Part shown: one piece after another, positions 33,450 to 42,065 of the stretch
Layout: each line of letters begins with the position of its first letter
Position numbering within the stretch: position 1 is the stretch's first letter
Assembly (NCBI GenBank): GCA_934120735.1
Contig: CAKOVA010000006.1
Coordinates: forward strand, 1-52,202
Origin: an uncultured Prevotella sp.
GTDB lineage: Bacteria; Bacteroidota; Bacteroidia; Bacteroidales; Bacteroidaceae
Direction of reading: 5' to 3'
Length of the DNA stretch: 52,202 nucleotides
The notes under the pieces: generated by a model
Databases searched by the model: none
What the model was told of the DNA's origin: nothing
The model's input: only the letters and a program-made list of their open reading frames with translations
Translations under genes and position numbers: made by a program

Positions 33450-34457
33450 TTATTTCACTTCCCAGATATCATTTGTCTCCAATAATTCGGCAAAGTTATG
33501 ATAGTGTTTCTTTGCTGTTACTTCCTCAATCTGCTTGTTCACCATCTCATCATACGTTGGTGCTTCCACGTCACGGATGACACCCAGAGCCACAGGAAAA
33601 CCATGTTCGTTGTCCATCATGGCCAGTTTGAGGTGTAAAGTGTCGTCTTGCGCATGCGCATCGTGTACCAAGATGTCCTTCTCCGTCACGCCATTCTCGC
33701 CCAACTTCACCACTTTCAGGCCGAAACCATCTTGCACGAGGCCATATTCATTATTCTCTCCAAACAATAATGGCTTGCCATGCTCTACATAGATGGCATG
33801 CTGTTTCCGCCCGTCTTTGGTGTATATTGGCTCGTAAGCACCGTTATTGAAGATGACACAGTTTTGCAAAATCTCGCATAGCGACGCACCTTTGTGCTTG
33901 TAAGCAGCTTGAAGAATCTCAACAGTATGCGGCGTATCGTTGGCAACCGCACGCGCAAAGAACCTTCCGCGGGCGCCAAAGCATAGCTCTGCTGGCTGGA
34001 ATGGATCTTCCACCGTACCGTAGGGGGACGATTTAGACACGAATCCTCGGGGTGAGGTAGGTGAATATTGTCCCTTTGTCAAGCCATAAATGCGGTTGTT
34101 GAGCAAAACCATGTTCAGGTTAACATTGCGCCTGATGGTGTGAATGAAATGGTTACCACCGATGGCCAGTCCATCTCCATCGCCACTAATCTGCCACACC
34201 GTGAGATTTGGGTTCACGATTTTGGCCCCAGAGGCGATAGCAGCAGCCCGTCCATGGATAGTCTGCATGGCATACGTACTCATATAATAAGACAGTCGAC
34301 TCGAGCATCCGATACCCGAAATCACTGCTATTTCATGTGGTGAAACGCCCATTTCGGCCATCGCCTTGTGCAAATTGGCCAAGAAGAAATGATCTCCACA
34401 TCCTGGACACCAGCGTGCCAGACCTTTTTTATATTGATTTGCTGTGACTTGTGTCAT
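33450..34457 (-). CDS. korB: 2-oxoacid:ferredoxin oxidoreductase, beta subunit
   Basis: 335 aa. Binds thiamine diphosphate and a 4Fe-4S cluster. KGLARWCPGCGDHFFLANL near the N-terminus holds the CPGC cysteines, and GDGDGLAIGGNHFIH near residue 90 is the ThDP motif, followed by NNRIYGLTKGQYSPTS. With KorA it interconverts 2-oxoglutarate (or a related 2-oxoacid) plus CoA and succinyl-CoA with ferredoxin. The start overlaps the korA stop as ATGA. No separate delta ferredoxin subunit is present nearby. Confidence 0.93.
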   Translation of the reverse strand: MTQVTANQYKKGLARWCPGCGDHFFLANLHKAMAEMGVSPHEIAVISGIGCSSRLSYYMSTYAMQTIHGRAAAIASGAKIVNPNLTVWQISGDGDGLAIGGNHFIHTIRRNVNLNMVLLNNRIYGLTKGQYSPTSPRGFVSKSSPYGTVEDPFQPAELCFGARGRFFARAVANDTPHTVEILQAAYKHKGASLCEILQNCVIFNNGAYEPIYTKDGRKQHAIYVEHGKPLLFGENNEYGLVQDGFGLKVVKLGENGVTEKDILVHDAHAQDDTLHLKLAMMDNEHGFPVALGVIRDVEAPTYDEMVNKQIEEVTAKKHYHNFAELLETNDIWEVK

Positions 34458-36313
34458 TTTCTATCCTCCAATATTTTTGTAAATGCATCTACCAACTTAG
34501 CCACTACGAATGGCTGTCCCTTTACTTCGTTATACTGATATGGAACAAATCCGTCGACTTTCGAACGGAGATAGGTGGCAAACTGTCCCATGTTCTGCTC
34601 GGCAACCACCACTTTAGGATAGCGTTTCAGCACCTCAATGGCGTTGGCCGGCAGCGGATTGATGAACTCAAAGTGAGCCAAAGCCACTTTCTTACCTTGC
34701 TCCAAGAGCTCTTCCATCGCCGTATACAGGTGTCCATAGGTACCACCGAAGCCAACAATCAGCAACTCGGCACCATCCACATCGCCCGAAACATGCAGGT
34801 CGGGAACAGGAATACGAGCCACTTTCTCAGCCCTATTGCGCACCATCTGATGGTGGTTGTCGGGATCATTGGATATTTGTCCAGTGGCCGAGTCTTTCTC
34901 CAATCCGCCTATGATGTGGGCATAACCCTCTTGACCCGGTACAGCCCAATAGCGAGCCATCGTCTTTTCATCACGCATATATGGCGTGTATTTATCTTTC
35001 ATCTCTTCCGTAACACGGTGCGGTGTGATGCTTGGCAGATCTTTTACTTCCGGTATGGGCCATGCTCCCGACCCATTGGCGATGTAAGCATCGCTCAAGA
35101 CCACGACAGGCGTCATGTGTTCCATGGCAATCTTGCAAGCCATGTACGCTGCGTCGAAGCAGTTTACAGGACTGGTTGGCGCGATTACGGGCATGGGTGA
35201 CTCGCCGTTACGGCCGTAAAGTACCTGCAACAGATCGCCCTGCTCAGTCTTTGTGGGAAGTCCAGTCGATGGACCACCGCGCTGAACATCAATCAACACC
35301 AAGGGTAATTCGTCCATCACGGCCAAATTCATGCCCTCAGACTTTAAGCAAACGCCAGGTCCTGAAGTGGATGTAACGCCCAGTGCGCCTGCGAAAGCAG
35401 CACCAATGGCTGTAGCGCAACCCGATATCTCGTCTTCACACTGCATGGTAATCACACCCATTGATTTGTGTTTGGCCAGTTCATGCAGAATGTCTGAAGC
35501 TGGTGTGATGGGATATGAGCCAAGAAACAGTTTTATACCAGCCTTCTCAGCGGCCGCCATCAGTCCGTAGGCCGTTGCCTTGTTGCCTGTGATATCCATG
35601 TATCTACCAGGTACTTTATGACGTGTTTCGATGCGATAAGTCGATGGTACGCTGGATTGGGTGTTCTCTCCATAATTGTAACCCGCCTCAACAACTTTCT
35701 TATTGGCTTGATATATCTCGGGTTTCTTACTGAACTTCTTTTCCAAGAACTTGTCTACCAACGACAAGTCACGATTAAACAGCCAGCAAACCATGCCCAG
35801 TGCAAACATGTTGCGACACTTCAAGATAGACTTGTTGTCCATGCCCGAGTCCTTCAGACACTCCTTGACCAGTGTGGTAATAGGACATTCCACCACACGG
35901 TCGGGATCAATACCCAACTCACCCAGGTAATCCTCGCTGGTAATTTCGGCCTTCTGCAAATCGGCTGCCTTGCAATTGTCGGTGTCGACGATGATGGTCG
36001 CCGTAGGCTTGGCAAATTTTAACTGTGTTTTCAAGGCTGCCGCATTCATGGCAACCAACACGTCACACTGGTCACCAGGTGTGTAAACGCGCGATTCACC
36101 AATGTGTACTTGATAACCACTGACGCCTGTCAGTGAACCTTGCGGAGCACGAATGTCTGCCGGATAATCAGGAAAGGTAGATATGTCATTACCTACCGTG
36201 GCTGAAATAGTAGAGAAGATGTTCCCTGCAAGCTGCATTCCGTCTCCCGAATCACCGGAAAACCGAATGACTACATGTTCGAGTTCTTTAACCCGTAAAC
36301 CTTCTGATTCCAT
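34454..36313 (-). CDS. korA: 2-oxoacid:ferredoxin oxidoreductase, fused gamma-alpha subunit
   Basis: 619 aa. Residues 1-about 190 are the gamma domain (VVIRFSGDSGDGMQLAGNIFS, MNAAALKTQLKFAKP). After a linker, residues about 225-600 are the alpha pyrimidine-binding domain (GNKATAYGLMAAAEKAG, YPITPASDILHEL, CEDEISG and TSGPGVCLKSEG). The fusion is common in Bacteroidota and other anaerobes. Transcribed with korB as a two-gene operon on the minus strand. It acts in the reductive or oxidative branch of the citrate cycle in the cytoplasm. Confidence 0.93.
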   Translation of the reverse strand: MESEGLRVKELEHVVIRFSGDSGDGMQLAGNIFSTISATVGNDISTFPDYPADIRAPQGSLTGVSGYQVHIGESRVYTPGDQCDVLVAMNAAALKTQLKFAKPTATIIVDTDNCKAADLQKAEITSEDYLGELGIDPDRVVECPITTLVKECLKDSGMDNKSILKCRNMFALGMVCWLFNRDLSLVDKFLEKKFSKKPEIYQANKKVVEAGYNYGENTQSSVPSTYRIETRHKVPGRYMDITGNKATAYGLMAAAEKAGIKLFLGSYPITPASDILHELAKHKSMGVITMQCEDEISGCATAIGAAFAGALGVTSTSGPGVCLKSEGMNLAVMDELPLVLIDVQRGGPSTGLPTKTEQGDLLQVLYGRNGESPMPVIAPTSPVNCFDAAYMACKIAMEHMTPVVVLSDAYIANGSGAWPIPEVKDLPSITPHRVTEEMKDKYTPYMRDEKTMARYWAVPGQEGYAHIIGGLEKDSATGQISNDPDNHHQMVRNRAEKVARIPVPDLHVSGDVDGAELLIVGFGGTYGHLYTAMEELLEQGKKVALAHFEFINPLPANAIEVLKRYPKVVVAEQNMGQFATYLRSKVDGFVPYQYNEVKGQPFVVAKLVDAFTKILEDRK

Positions 36314-36411
36314 TTTATATTGTTTAGATTAGTCAATATGCAAAGGTGATAAATATTATTGACACAACAAAATAATTGCAAGAGTTTCTTTCCACCCTGC
36401 GAAATTATCGC

Positions 36412-36419
36412 TACTTTTG
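36412..36419 (+). promoter_or_regulatory. -7 box close to the DUF4294 start
   Basis: TACTTTTG ends 8 bases before the ATG at 36428 and 11 before 36431. No -33 TTTG at the right spacing. Confidence 0.4.
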
Positions 36420-36427
36420 TCCAGCAA

Positions 36428-37081
36428 ATGATGAGAAAATTGGTCTATATTGTTCTGCCCTTCATGCTGTTTGCGGGTTTGCAAGCGCATGCGCAGAACA
36501 ACAATCGCACCCAGCCAACCCCGCCGGAAGAGCGACAGGTTGACATGGACAGTCCTACTTTCGAACCGATGGTGAAGGTGGGTAAGGTGCTGCATGGCAA
36601 AGATTCCATCCCTTACATGGAGTTTGGTAACGTCTACGTTTACCCAGAACCGGTGTTCAAGAGTGCCCGTCAGCGCGCGGTTTACAACCGATTGGTGCGC
36701 AATGTGAAGCTGGTGTTGCCCATAGCCAAAGAGGTGAACCGCATTATCATCGAGACTGGCGACTACTTACAGACGCTGCCCAACAAGCAAGCGCGTGACG
36801 AACACATGAAATTGGTGGAGAAGGGCATACGCGATGAGTACACGCCTCGTATGAAAAAACTGAATTACCAGCAAGGAAAGCTGCTCATCAAACTGGTGTA
36901 TCGCGAGTGCGATTCGTCCTCATATCAGCTCATACAGGCTTTCATGGGGCCAATACGAGCTGGATTTTGGCAAGCTTTCGCCTGGGCCTTCGGTGCCAGT
37001 TTGATGAAAAAATATGATGCCGAGGGTGTTGACCGACTCACCGAACGCGTGGTGTTACAGGTAGAAGCCGGACAACTCTGA
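36428..37081 (+). CDS. DUF4294 domain-containing secreted protein
   Basis: 217 aa, starting MMRKLVYIVLPFMLFAGLQAHA with a signal peptide. The DUF4294 region spans about residues 60-205: FKSARQRAVYNRLVRNVKLVLPIAKEVNRIIIETGDYLQTLPN, then YTPRMKKLNYQQGKLLIKLVYRECDSSSYQLIQAFMGPIRAGFWQAFAWAFG. The domain is confined to Bacteroidota and has no known function; it is expected in the periplasm. It converges with the glutaminyl cyclase gene across a 22-bp repeat array. Divergent from korA. Confidence 0.85.
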   Translation: MMRKLVYIVLPFMLFAGLQAHAQNNNRTQPTPPEERQVDMDSPTFEPMVKVGKVLHGKDSIPYMEFGNVYVYPEPVFKSARQRAVYNRLVRNVKLVLPIAKEVNRIIIETGDYLQTLPNKQARDEHMKLVEKGIRDEYTPRMKKLNYQQGKLLIKLVYRECDSSSYQLIQAFMGPIRAGFWQAFAWAFGASLMKKYDAEGVDRLTERVVLQVEAGQL

Positions 37082-37129
37082 TTTTTGTGTGTAAACAACT
37101 GAATTCCAATACCTTACTACTTCGCTTTC

Positions 37130-37210
37130 AAAGTCATTGAGTTTGGACACCAAACTCAATGCTTTTCCTTATCAAACTCAGTGCTTTTGGTAGGCAAAGT
37201 CAATGCTTTT
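37130..37210. repeat. 22-bp-period palindromic array, four units
   Basis: Units start at 37130, 37152, 37174 and 37196, each 15 bp, with spacers GGACACC, CCTTATC and GGTAGGC. All four fit AAWNNCANTGNNWTT, for example AAAGTCATTGAGTTT and AAACTCAATGCTTTT. Spacing is exactly 22 bp, as at 4994. It lies in the convergent interval between the DUF4294 and glutaminyl cyclase genes. Confidence 0.85.
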
Positions 37211-37246
37211 AATCAAGCGCAAGAATGTTATGGAATTTGTCTACAC

Positions 37247-38272
37247 TCATTCTTCGCTGAACAGCACCTGCACTACGGTCTGTCCAACGGCCTTGAGCGT
37301 GTTCTTGTCGATGTGCTCCATCGTGTCGTGAATGGTGTGCCAGGTGGGGCCGAAGTTGCTTTGTGGGCAGTCGGGGTAAAAGGGAATAATGTCGATGGTT
37401 GGTATTTTGGCGTGCTCGTTCACGGGAATGTGGTCGTCGGTGATATAGCCTCCGTCCTGTCTGGGGAAGTAACTGCCATAGCCTGCCGCTTCGGCTGCCG
37501 CCCAAACCTTCTCCACGATGTTGGGTGCATATTGCTTGGAGGCCAACTCTTGATAGAATTTAGCCCCTTGTCCGCCTACCATATCCAACAATATGCCATA
37601 TTCGGGTCGATTGTGGTGCGATGCGTTTTTCGCCCAATAATGTGCGCCCAAGGCCCACGAGTCTTCGCCACCTGACTGATGTTCCCATTGTGGCGTGCCC
37701 CAATCTTCGGCATCAAAGCATACGAAGTCGATGCCATAGGTCAGGGTGGAGTCGTTTTGAAGCAGCCGAGCAAGCTCCAACATCACGGCAATTCCACTGG
37801 CACCATCGTTGGCAGCCATCACTGGTTTGCGCCAATTGGTGCTGTCTGGGTCGTTGTCGGCCCACGGACGACTGTCCCAATGGGCGCAGAGCAAGATACG
37901 TTTGGTGGCCTCTGGTTTGTATTTGGCCATGATGTTGGTGGTATGTAGCTTGGTGCCGTCATAGCCTTTCACATCCGTTTTTTGTGTGGTGACATTGCAT
38001 CCAAACTGTTGGAATTTACGGATAATCCAATTGGCACATTGCTCGTGCGCCTCGCTATTCATGGTACGCGGGCCAAAGTCGCATTGCGCTTGGATGAAAG
38101 CGTAAGCCGAGTCGGCGTTGAATGCTGGTCCCACCGGTTGCTGTGCCAAGGCTGTTTCATCCTCGTTGCCCGTTTCTGCCGAGGCTCCTTTCGTGGCTTG
38201 CCAGCCCAAAGCCACAGCTCCGGCCAGAACGATACCCATTATTGTCACCATGATGATTTGTTTTTTCTTCAT
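37247..38272 (-). CDS. M28-family glutaminyl-peptide cyclotransferase (glutaminyl cyclase)
   Basis: 341 aa. Converts N-terminal Gln to pyroglutamate on exported proteins. The N-terminal MKKKQIIMVTIMGIVLAGAVALG is a signal sequence or membrane anchor. Zinc-site motifs are LCAHWDSRPWADND, ANDGASGIAVMLE, FVCFDAEDWG, and the C-terminal FGPTWHTIHDTMEHI, with PEYGILLDMVGGQGAKF between them. This pattern is that of the type II glutaminyl cyclases described in Porphyromonas gingivalis and Prevotella intermedia rather than of an aminopeptidase. A general M28 peptidase is the alternative. Confidence 0.85.
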   Translation of the reverse strand: MKKKQIIMVTIMGIVLAGAVALGWQATKGASAETGNEDETALAQQPVGPAFNADSAYAFIQAQCDFGPRTMNSEAHEQCANWIIRKFQQFGCNVTTQKTDVKGYDGTKLHTTNIMAKYKPEATKRILLCAHWDSRPWADNDPDSTNWRKPVMAANDGASGIAVMLELARLLQNDSTLTYGIDFVCFDAEDWGTPQWEHQSGGEDSWALGAHYWAKNASHHNRPEYGILLDMVGGQGAKFYQELASKQYAPNIVEKVWAAAEAAGYGSYFPRQDGGYITDDHIPVNEHAKIPTIDIIPFYPDCPQSNFGPTWHTIHDTMEHIDKNTLKAVGQTVVQVLFSEE

Positions 38273-38308
38273 TGGTTTGTTTGCTTGTCGATAAGAATGT
38301 GAATGTGT

Positions 38309-38503
38309 AGGCTGGTTCTATAAATTAGCTTTGTTAGATTTTGAGCTTATTTTTGAGGTCAAAATGCAAGAGAGTGAAGGAGTGTAGCGAGCTACACGAC
38401 TGAACGAACTTACATTTTGAACCAAAAAGAAGCCAAAAGATAACAAAACGTATTTCATAAAAATTTAATGACTATATGCGGTGGTAATTTATAGAACCAG
38501 CCT
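38309..38503. mobile_element. MITE-like element, 195 bp, perfect 19-bp terminal inverted repeats
   Basis: Left end AGGCTGGTTCTATAAATTA (38309-38327) and right end 38485-38503 are exact reverse complements. The interior holds a second imperfect palindrome centred near 38390 (GGTCAAAATG ... CATTTTGAACC). There is no reading frame. I see no target-site duplication. It fits a small non-autonomous transposable element or a long hairpin, located between the glutaminyl cyclase and the peptidase fusion gene. Confidence 0.65.
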
Positions 38504-38511
38504 TTAGTTTG

Positions 38512-40269
38512 TTATTTCACCTTGGCCTCTTGTGCCTGGCGCATCACCCTGAGCCAGTTGCCGCCCCATATCTTGGCGATGTCTTCTTCGCTGTATCGGC
38601 GACGAAGCAGCTGGATGGTGAAGTTGATGAGTTCGGACGAATTGGCCATGCCTGGCACACCGCCGTCGCCATCAAAGTCGGTTCCGATGCCAACATGGTC
38701 GATGCCCATGATTTGGATGGCGTGTTCGAGGTGGTTGATACCGTCGATGATGCTGGCTGTTGCACCGTCTGCCCGTAAAAAGCCATGGTAGAACGTGGTG
38801 TGAGCCACGCCTCCAGCCTTAGCTAAGGCGCGAAGTTGCTCATCGGTGAGGTTGCGTGGCACGTCGCAGAGTGCCTTGCAGTTGCTGTGGCTGCATACGA
38901 TGGGAACCCTACTGATGTCCAATGCGTCGTAAAAACTTTGTTCGCCTCCGTGCGAGAGGTCGACCATCACGCCGCAATCGTTCATCTCTTTGATGACCTT
39001 CTCGCCAAATTGGGACACGCCGTGATGGGTGTTCTGGCTTCTGCGCGCGCTGTCGCAGATGGCGTTGTCGCCGTTGTGGCAGAGCGTGATGTAGGTAACG
39101 CCGCGGTTGGCGAAATGCTGCACGTTGTGAATGTCGTCCTCAAGGGCCAATCCGTTCTCAATGCCAAGTACGATACTCTTTTTGCCTTGCTGCTTGTTCT
39201 GATACAGTTGTTCGGGATTGCGCGCCAAGGCAAGGTAAGAATGGTTGGCCTGCACGATGTCTTCTATCTTGTCGAAAATAAGGTCGGCGTAGGCTTTTGG
39301 TCCTTCAACGGGGAAGGGTGCGATGTCTGTAAACGCTTCGTCTGGCTTGTTTTGGGGCAGGTAGGCCACCATGATGACCGCGTCTTGTCGCCCTTCGGTC
39401 ATCTTGTGCAGGTCGACGAGGATGCGACTGTCGCGCTGTTCGAAATGAATTCCTTGTGGAAAGAACATCGGTGTGTCGCAATGGGTGTCAAGAATAAGGT
39501 GGCGGTGGTGTAGCGATTTGGCCATTGAAAACTCGCTGGCACGGTTGACAAGCCATTGAAATAGCTTTTGTCCCTCATCACCTAACCACTCTGGATGCCA
39601 CTGCGCGCCTAAGATTGGCTTGTGTTCCGTGCTCTCCATGGCCTCGATGATGCCATCCGGCGAGCTGGCTGTTGCCTGGAAGTGCGGGCCGGTGTCACTG
39701 ACAGCTTGATGGTGGAACGAGTTGACGAATATTTGTTGAGAGCCGTAAATGTCGCGTATCATACTCTCGGGTGAGAGGATGACGCTGTGTGTGGGTTCAC
39801 TTTTGTCGGCTTCTTGCGAATGCTTGAGGGTGGCGTTGATGTCTTGTGCCACCCGTCCGCCCAAGGCCATGGCCAATGTCTGCATGCCCCTGCAAATGCC
39901 AAACATGGGGATTTGCCGGTTAAAAGCCAGACGTGTGATGAGCAGTTCGGGCAAGTCGCGCGTGGCATTGATGCCATGTAGTTCTCTTTGAGGTTCCTCT
40001 CCAGCCCACAAGGGATTGTAGTCTCCTCCGCCGGTGAGCAGCAGTCCGTCAATGTTTTCCAGGGTATTGATGATCACCTCTGGGTCGCTGACGGGTGGTA
40101 TGAGCATGGGTGTGCCTCCGGCATCGACCACTTGCTTGTAGTAACGATCGCGCAATGTGGCGTCGCCATCTACATAGTTGGTGGTAATGCCTATCAAGGG
40201 ACGGTGATGGGCGGCAGGGTAGGAGGAGTGAATTTGGTTGAGGTGGGAGTTGAGGTCAAACTGTTTCAT
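38512..40269 (-). CDS. Fusion of a class I glutamine amidotransferase-like (C26) domain and a membrane dipeptidase (M19)
   Basis: 585 aa. Residues about 20-245 resemble the gamma-Glu-GABA hydrolase/peptidase C26 family, with nucleophile Cys in FGICRGMQTLA near residue 122 and QWHPE near 227. Residues about 258-585 are an M19 renal-dipeptidase-type domain: LDTHCDTPM, LCHNGDNAICDSA, MVDLSHGGEQSFYDAL, VCSHSNCKALCD and IGTDFDGDGG, holding the zinc His/Asp residues. The pair suggests cleavage of a gamma-glutamyl bond and then of the released dipeptide, for peptide or glutathione-like substrates; this is inference. The start overlaps the Lrp gene stop (ATGA). Confidence 0.85.
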   Translation of the reverse strand: MKQFDLNSHLNQIHSSYPAAHHRPLIGITTNYVDGDATLRDRYYKQVVDAGGTPMLIPPVSDPEVIINTLENIDGLLLTGGGDYNPLWAGEEPQRELHGINATRDLPELLITRLAFNRQIPMFGICRGMQTLAMALGGRVAQDINATLKHSQEADKSEPTHSVILSPESMIRDIYGSQQIFVNSFHHQAVSDTGPHFQATASSPDGIIEAMESTEHKPILGAQWHPEWLGDEGQKLFQWLVNRASEFSMAKSLHHRHLILDTHCDTPMFFPQGIHFEQRDSRILVDLHKMTEGRQDAVIMVAYLPQNKPDEAFTDIAPFPVEGPKAYADLIFDKIEDIVQANHSYLALARNPEQLYQNKQQGKKSIVLGIENGLALEDDIHNVQHFANRGVTYITLCHNGDNAICDSARRSQNTHHGVSQFGEKVIKEMNDCGVMVDLSHGGEQSFYDALDISRVPIVCSHSNCKALCDVPRNLTDEQLRALAKAGGVAHTTFYHGFLRADGATASIIDGINHLEHAIQIMGIDHVGIGTDFDGDGGVPGMANSSELINFTIQLLRRRYSEEDIAKIWGGNWLRVMRQAQEAKVK

Positions 40270-40745
40270 TCCTCGTCTACATTTGCAGGTATTTCACGTT
40301 TGATGCTCTGCTCAAGCGAAATCAAGGTTTCGGTGCTGACAACGCCTGGAATGGTTTGCATACGGTTGTTGAGCAAGTCCATGAGTTGTTCGTTGTCGCG
40401 TGCGTAAAGCTTGATCATCATGGTGTAAGGACCAGTGGTGAAATGGCACTCAATGATTTCTGGAATCTCCTGAAGTTCGGCGACAACCTTCTTGTACATG
40501 CTGCCGCGTTCGAGGTTTAGACCTACGTATGTGCAGGTAGAATAGCCCAGGCTTTTCGGATTAATATAGAATCCGCTGCCCGTGATGATGCCCTTTTCCA
40601 TCAGATGCTGTACGCGTTGATGGATGGCAGCACGCGAAACGCCGCATTGTGTGGCTACATCTTTGAAGGGAATACGTGCGTTAGTTGATAAAATACTTAA
40701 GATTTTCCTGTCCAACTTGTCGATCTTGTCTGTGTCTTTTGCCAT
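40266..40745 (-). CDS. Lrp/AsnC family transcriptional regulator
   Basis: 159 aa. N-terminal helix-turn-helix: KIDKLDRKILSILSTNARIPFKDVATQCGVSRAAIHQRVQHLMEKGII near residues 7-55. C-terminal RAM (ligand-binding) domain: FTTGPYTMMIKLYARDNEQLMDLLNNRMQTIPGVVSTETLISLE near 100-145. Such regulators sense amino acids or peptides. Directly upstream of, and overlapping, the C26-M19 peptidase gene (ATGA), so it likely controls that gene in response to an amino acid. A -7-like TAATTTTG is on the minus strand at 40784-40777. Confidence 0.92.
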   Translation of the reverse strand: MAKDTDKIDKLDRKILSILSTNARIPFKDVATQCGVSRAAIHQRVQHLMEKGIITGSGFYINPKSLGYSTCTYVGLNLERGSMYKKVVAELQEIPEIIECHFTTGPYTMMIKLYARDNEQLMDLLNNRMQTIPGVVSTETLISLEQSIKREIPANVDEE

Positions 40746-40896
40746 AGATTTCTGTGTTATATTGTTATTTTGATAGCAAAATTAGGTAATATTACTGATA
40801 TAAGCAACAAAATGTGAATAAAAATGCGATAAATTGTACCTATTTGACAGATATCTTGCCGAGTGGTATCTTGCTTGTATTTGCCCCAACAAAAAT

Positions 40897-40939
40897 AGAC
40901 CTGACAGAGAAAGAGGTGTGCTCTCGCCCAGTCAGGTCT
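40897..40939 (-). terminator. Intrinsic terminator of the FKBP cluster
   Basis: AGACCTGAC (40897-40905) and GTCAGGTCT (40931-40939), with an inner AGAG/CTCT pairing. On the minus strand it is followed by ATTTTTG. It lies downstream of the last FKBP gene (stop at 41034). Confidence 0.65.
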
Positions 40940-41033
40940 GTATGGTGATGATTGATGTGTGTAAGGGTGGCACTATATCGATGGCCAGATGGCTTAGGTG
41001 TAAGGTCGATGACAGTGTGCCTTCCCTTTGTGT

Positions 41034-41942
41034 TTATTTCTTCGAGGCAGCTGGTGCTTTCTCGATACTGATTAGTTCAACGGTGAAAATCAGGGTAGAA
41101 TAGGGTTGAATTTGTCCGGCCTGACGCTCTCCGTAGGCCAGTTCTTGCGGGATGTAGATTTCCCATTTGCTACCTACCGGCATCATGGTGAGGGCTTCTG
41201 TCCATCCCTTAATGACCTGATTGCAGCGGAATGAGGTGGTTTGCGGATTGCGCTTGTACGAACTGTCGAACACGTTTCCGTCGATGGTCTTGCCTTCATA
41301 TTTCACAGTTACCTTGTCTTCCTTTTGTGGAATCTCGCCTTTTCCTTCGGTAATCACCTTGTATTGCAGGCCGCTGGCAGTTGTTTTCACACCTGGCTGT
41401 GTGGCATTTTGCTTCAACCAGGCTGTGTTGGCTGCGATGTACGCCGACTCTTTCTCTTTCTTCACTTGGGTTCTGCGCTCTTGAAACAGTTCACTCGCCT
41501 TTTCAACAGAATAAACAGTCGTGTCATTCTGTACGCCGGCGAGGAAGCCCCGGTTGAAGATTTCGGCATCAATAGCGTTGGGTGTTCCCTTGAAGTCGTT
41601 GGTGGTCTGCGGCAAAATACGGTTTTTCACCATCCTGGCGATGGCAGCACCCGCATGACGAGCCTTGAATTGAGGCGAATCAATCTGCTTTAATGCCTCC
41701 TGAAAGCCTGCGACAAATTCGGCAATTTGCGCCGGATCCATCTCGTATTCCTGCTGCAAGAAAGGCATCAAACCATTGGTTGCGGCCAATCCTGCTGCGT
41801 AACTGAGCGAATCTTGCGGTGTAAGCAGTGGCTTAACAGCTGTCTGAGCCTTCTGCTTCTTGTCCTTCTCTTTGCCTAATGCGGCCATGCTGACCGATGC
41901 AACTGATAAGAACAGCACTGAAAGTAACAAAATCTTTTTCAT
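41034..41942 (-). CDS. FKBP-type peptidyl-prolyl isomerase, secreted
   Basis: 302 aa from the ATG at 41942 (MKKILLLSVLF); ATGs at 41945 and 41960 are alternatives. Signal peptide about residues 1-22 (ALSVASVSMA region), then a helical FKBP_N dimerisation domain to about residue 190, then the FKBP core: GLQYKVITEGKGEIP, VKYEGKTIDGNVFDSSYKR, QVIKGWTEALTMMPVGSKWEIYIPQELAYG. It should catalyse proline isomerisation of envelope proteins. Third gene of the cluster; it starts 123 bases after the preceding FKBP gene stop. Confidence 0.9.
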   Translation of the reverse strand: MKKILLLSVLFLSVASVSMAALGKEKDKKQKAQTAVKPLLTPQDSLSYAAGLAATNGLMPFLQQEYEMDPAQIAEFVAGFQEALKQIDSPQFKARHAGAAIARMVKNRILPQTTNDFKGTPNAIDAEIFNRGFLAGVQNDTTVYSVEKASELFQERRTQVKKEKESAYIAANTAWLKQNATQPGVKTTASGLQYKVITEGKGEIPQKEDKVTVKYEGKTIDGNVFDSSYKRNPQTTSFRCNQVIKGWTEALTMMPVGSKWEIYIPQELAYGERQAGQIQPYSTLIFTVELISIEKAPAASKK

Positions 41943-42065
41943 CATCAACATCTTATTCAAAAGAAAAACTCACCTTGTATGGTTGATTCTTGCGGTACAA
42001 TGCCACAAAAACAATCAAATACAAGGCAAGTCTTCGTTTGTTTATTATATATGGTAGTCAGCAGT

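Noticed and set aside
40834..41103. Plus-strand open frame of 89 codons
   Set aside because: It spans a terminator hairpin and the antisense of the FKBP gene end.
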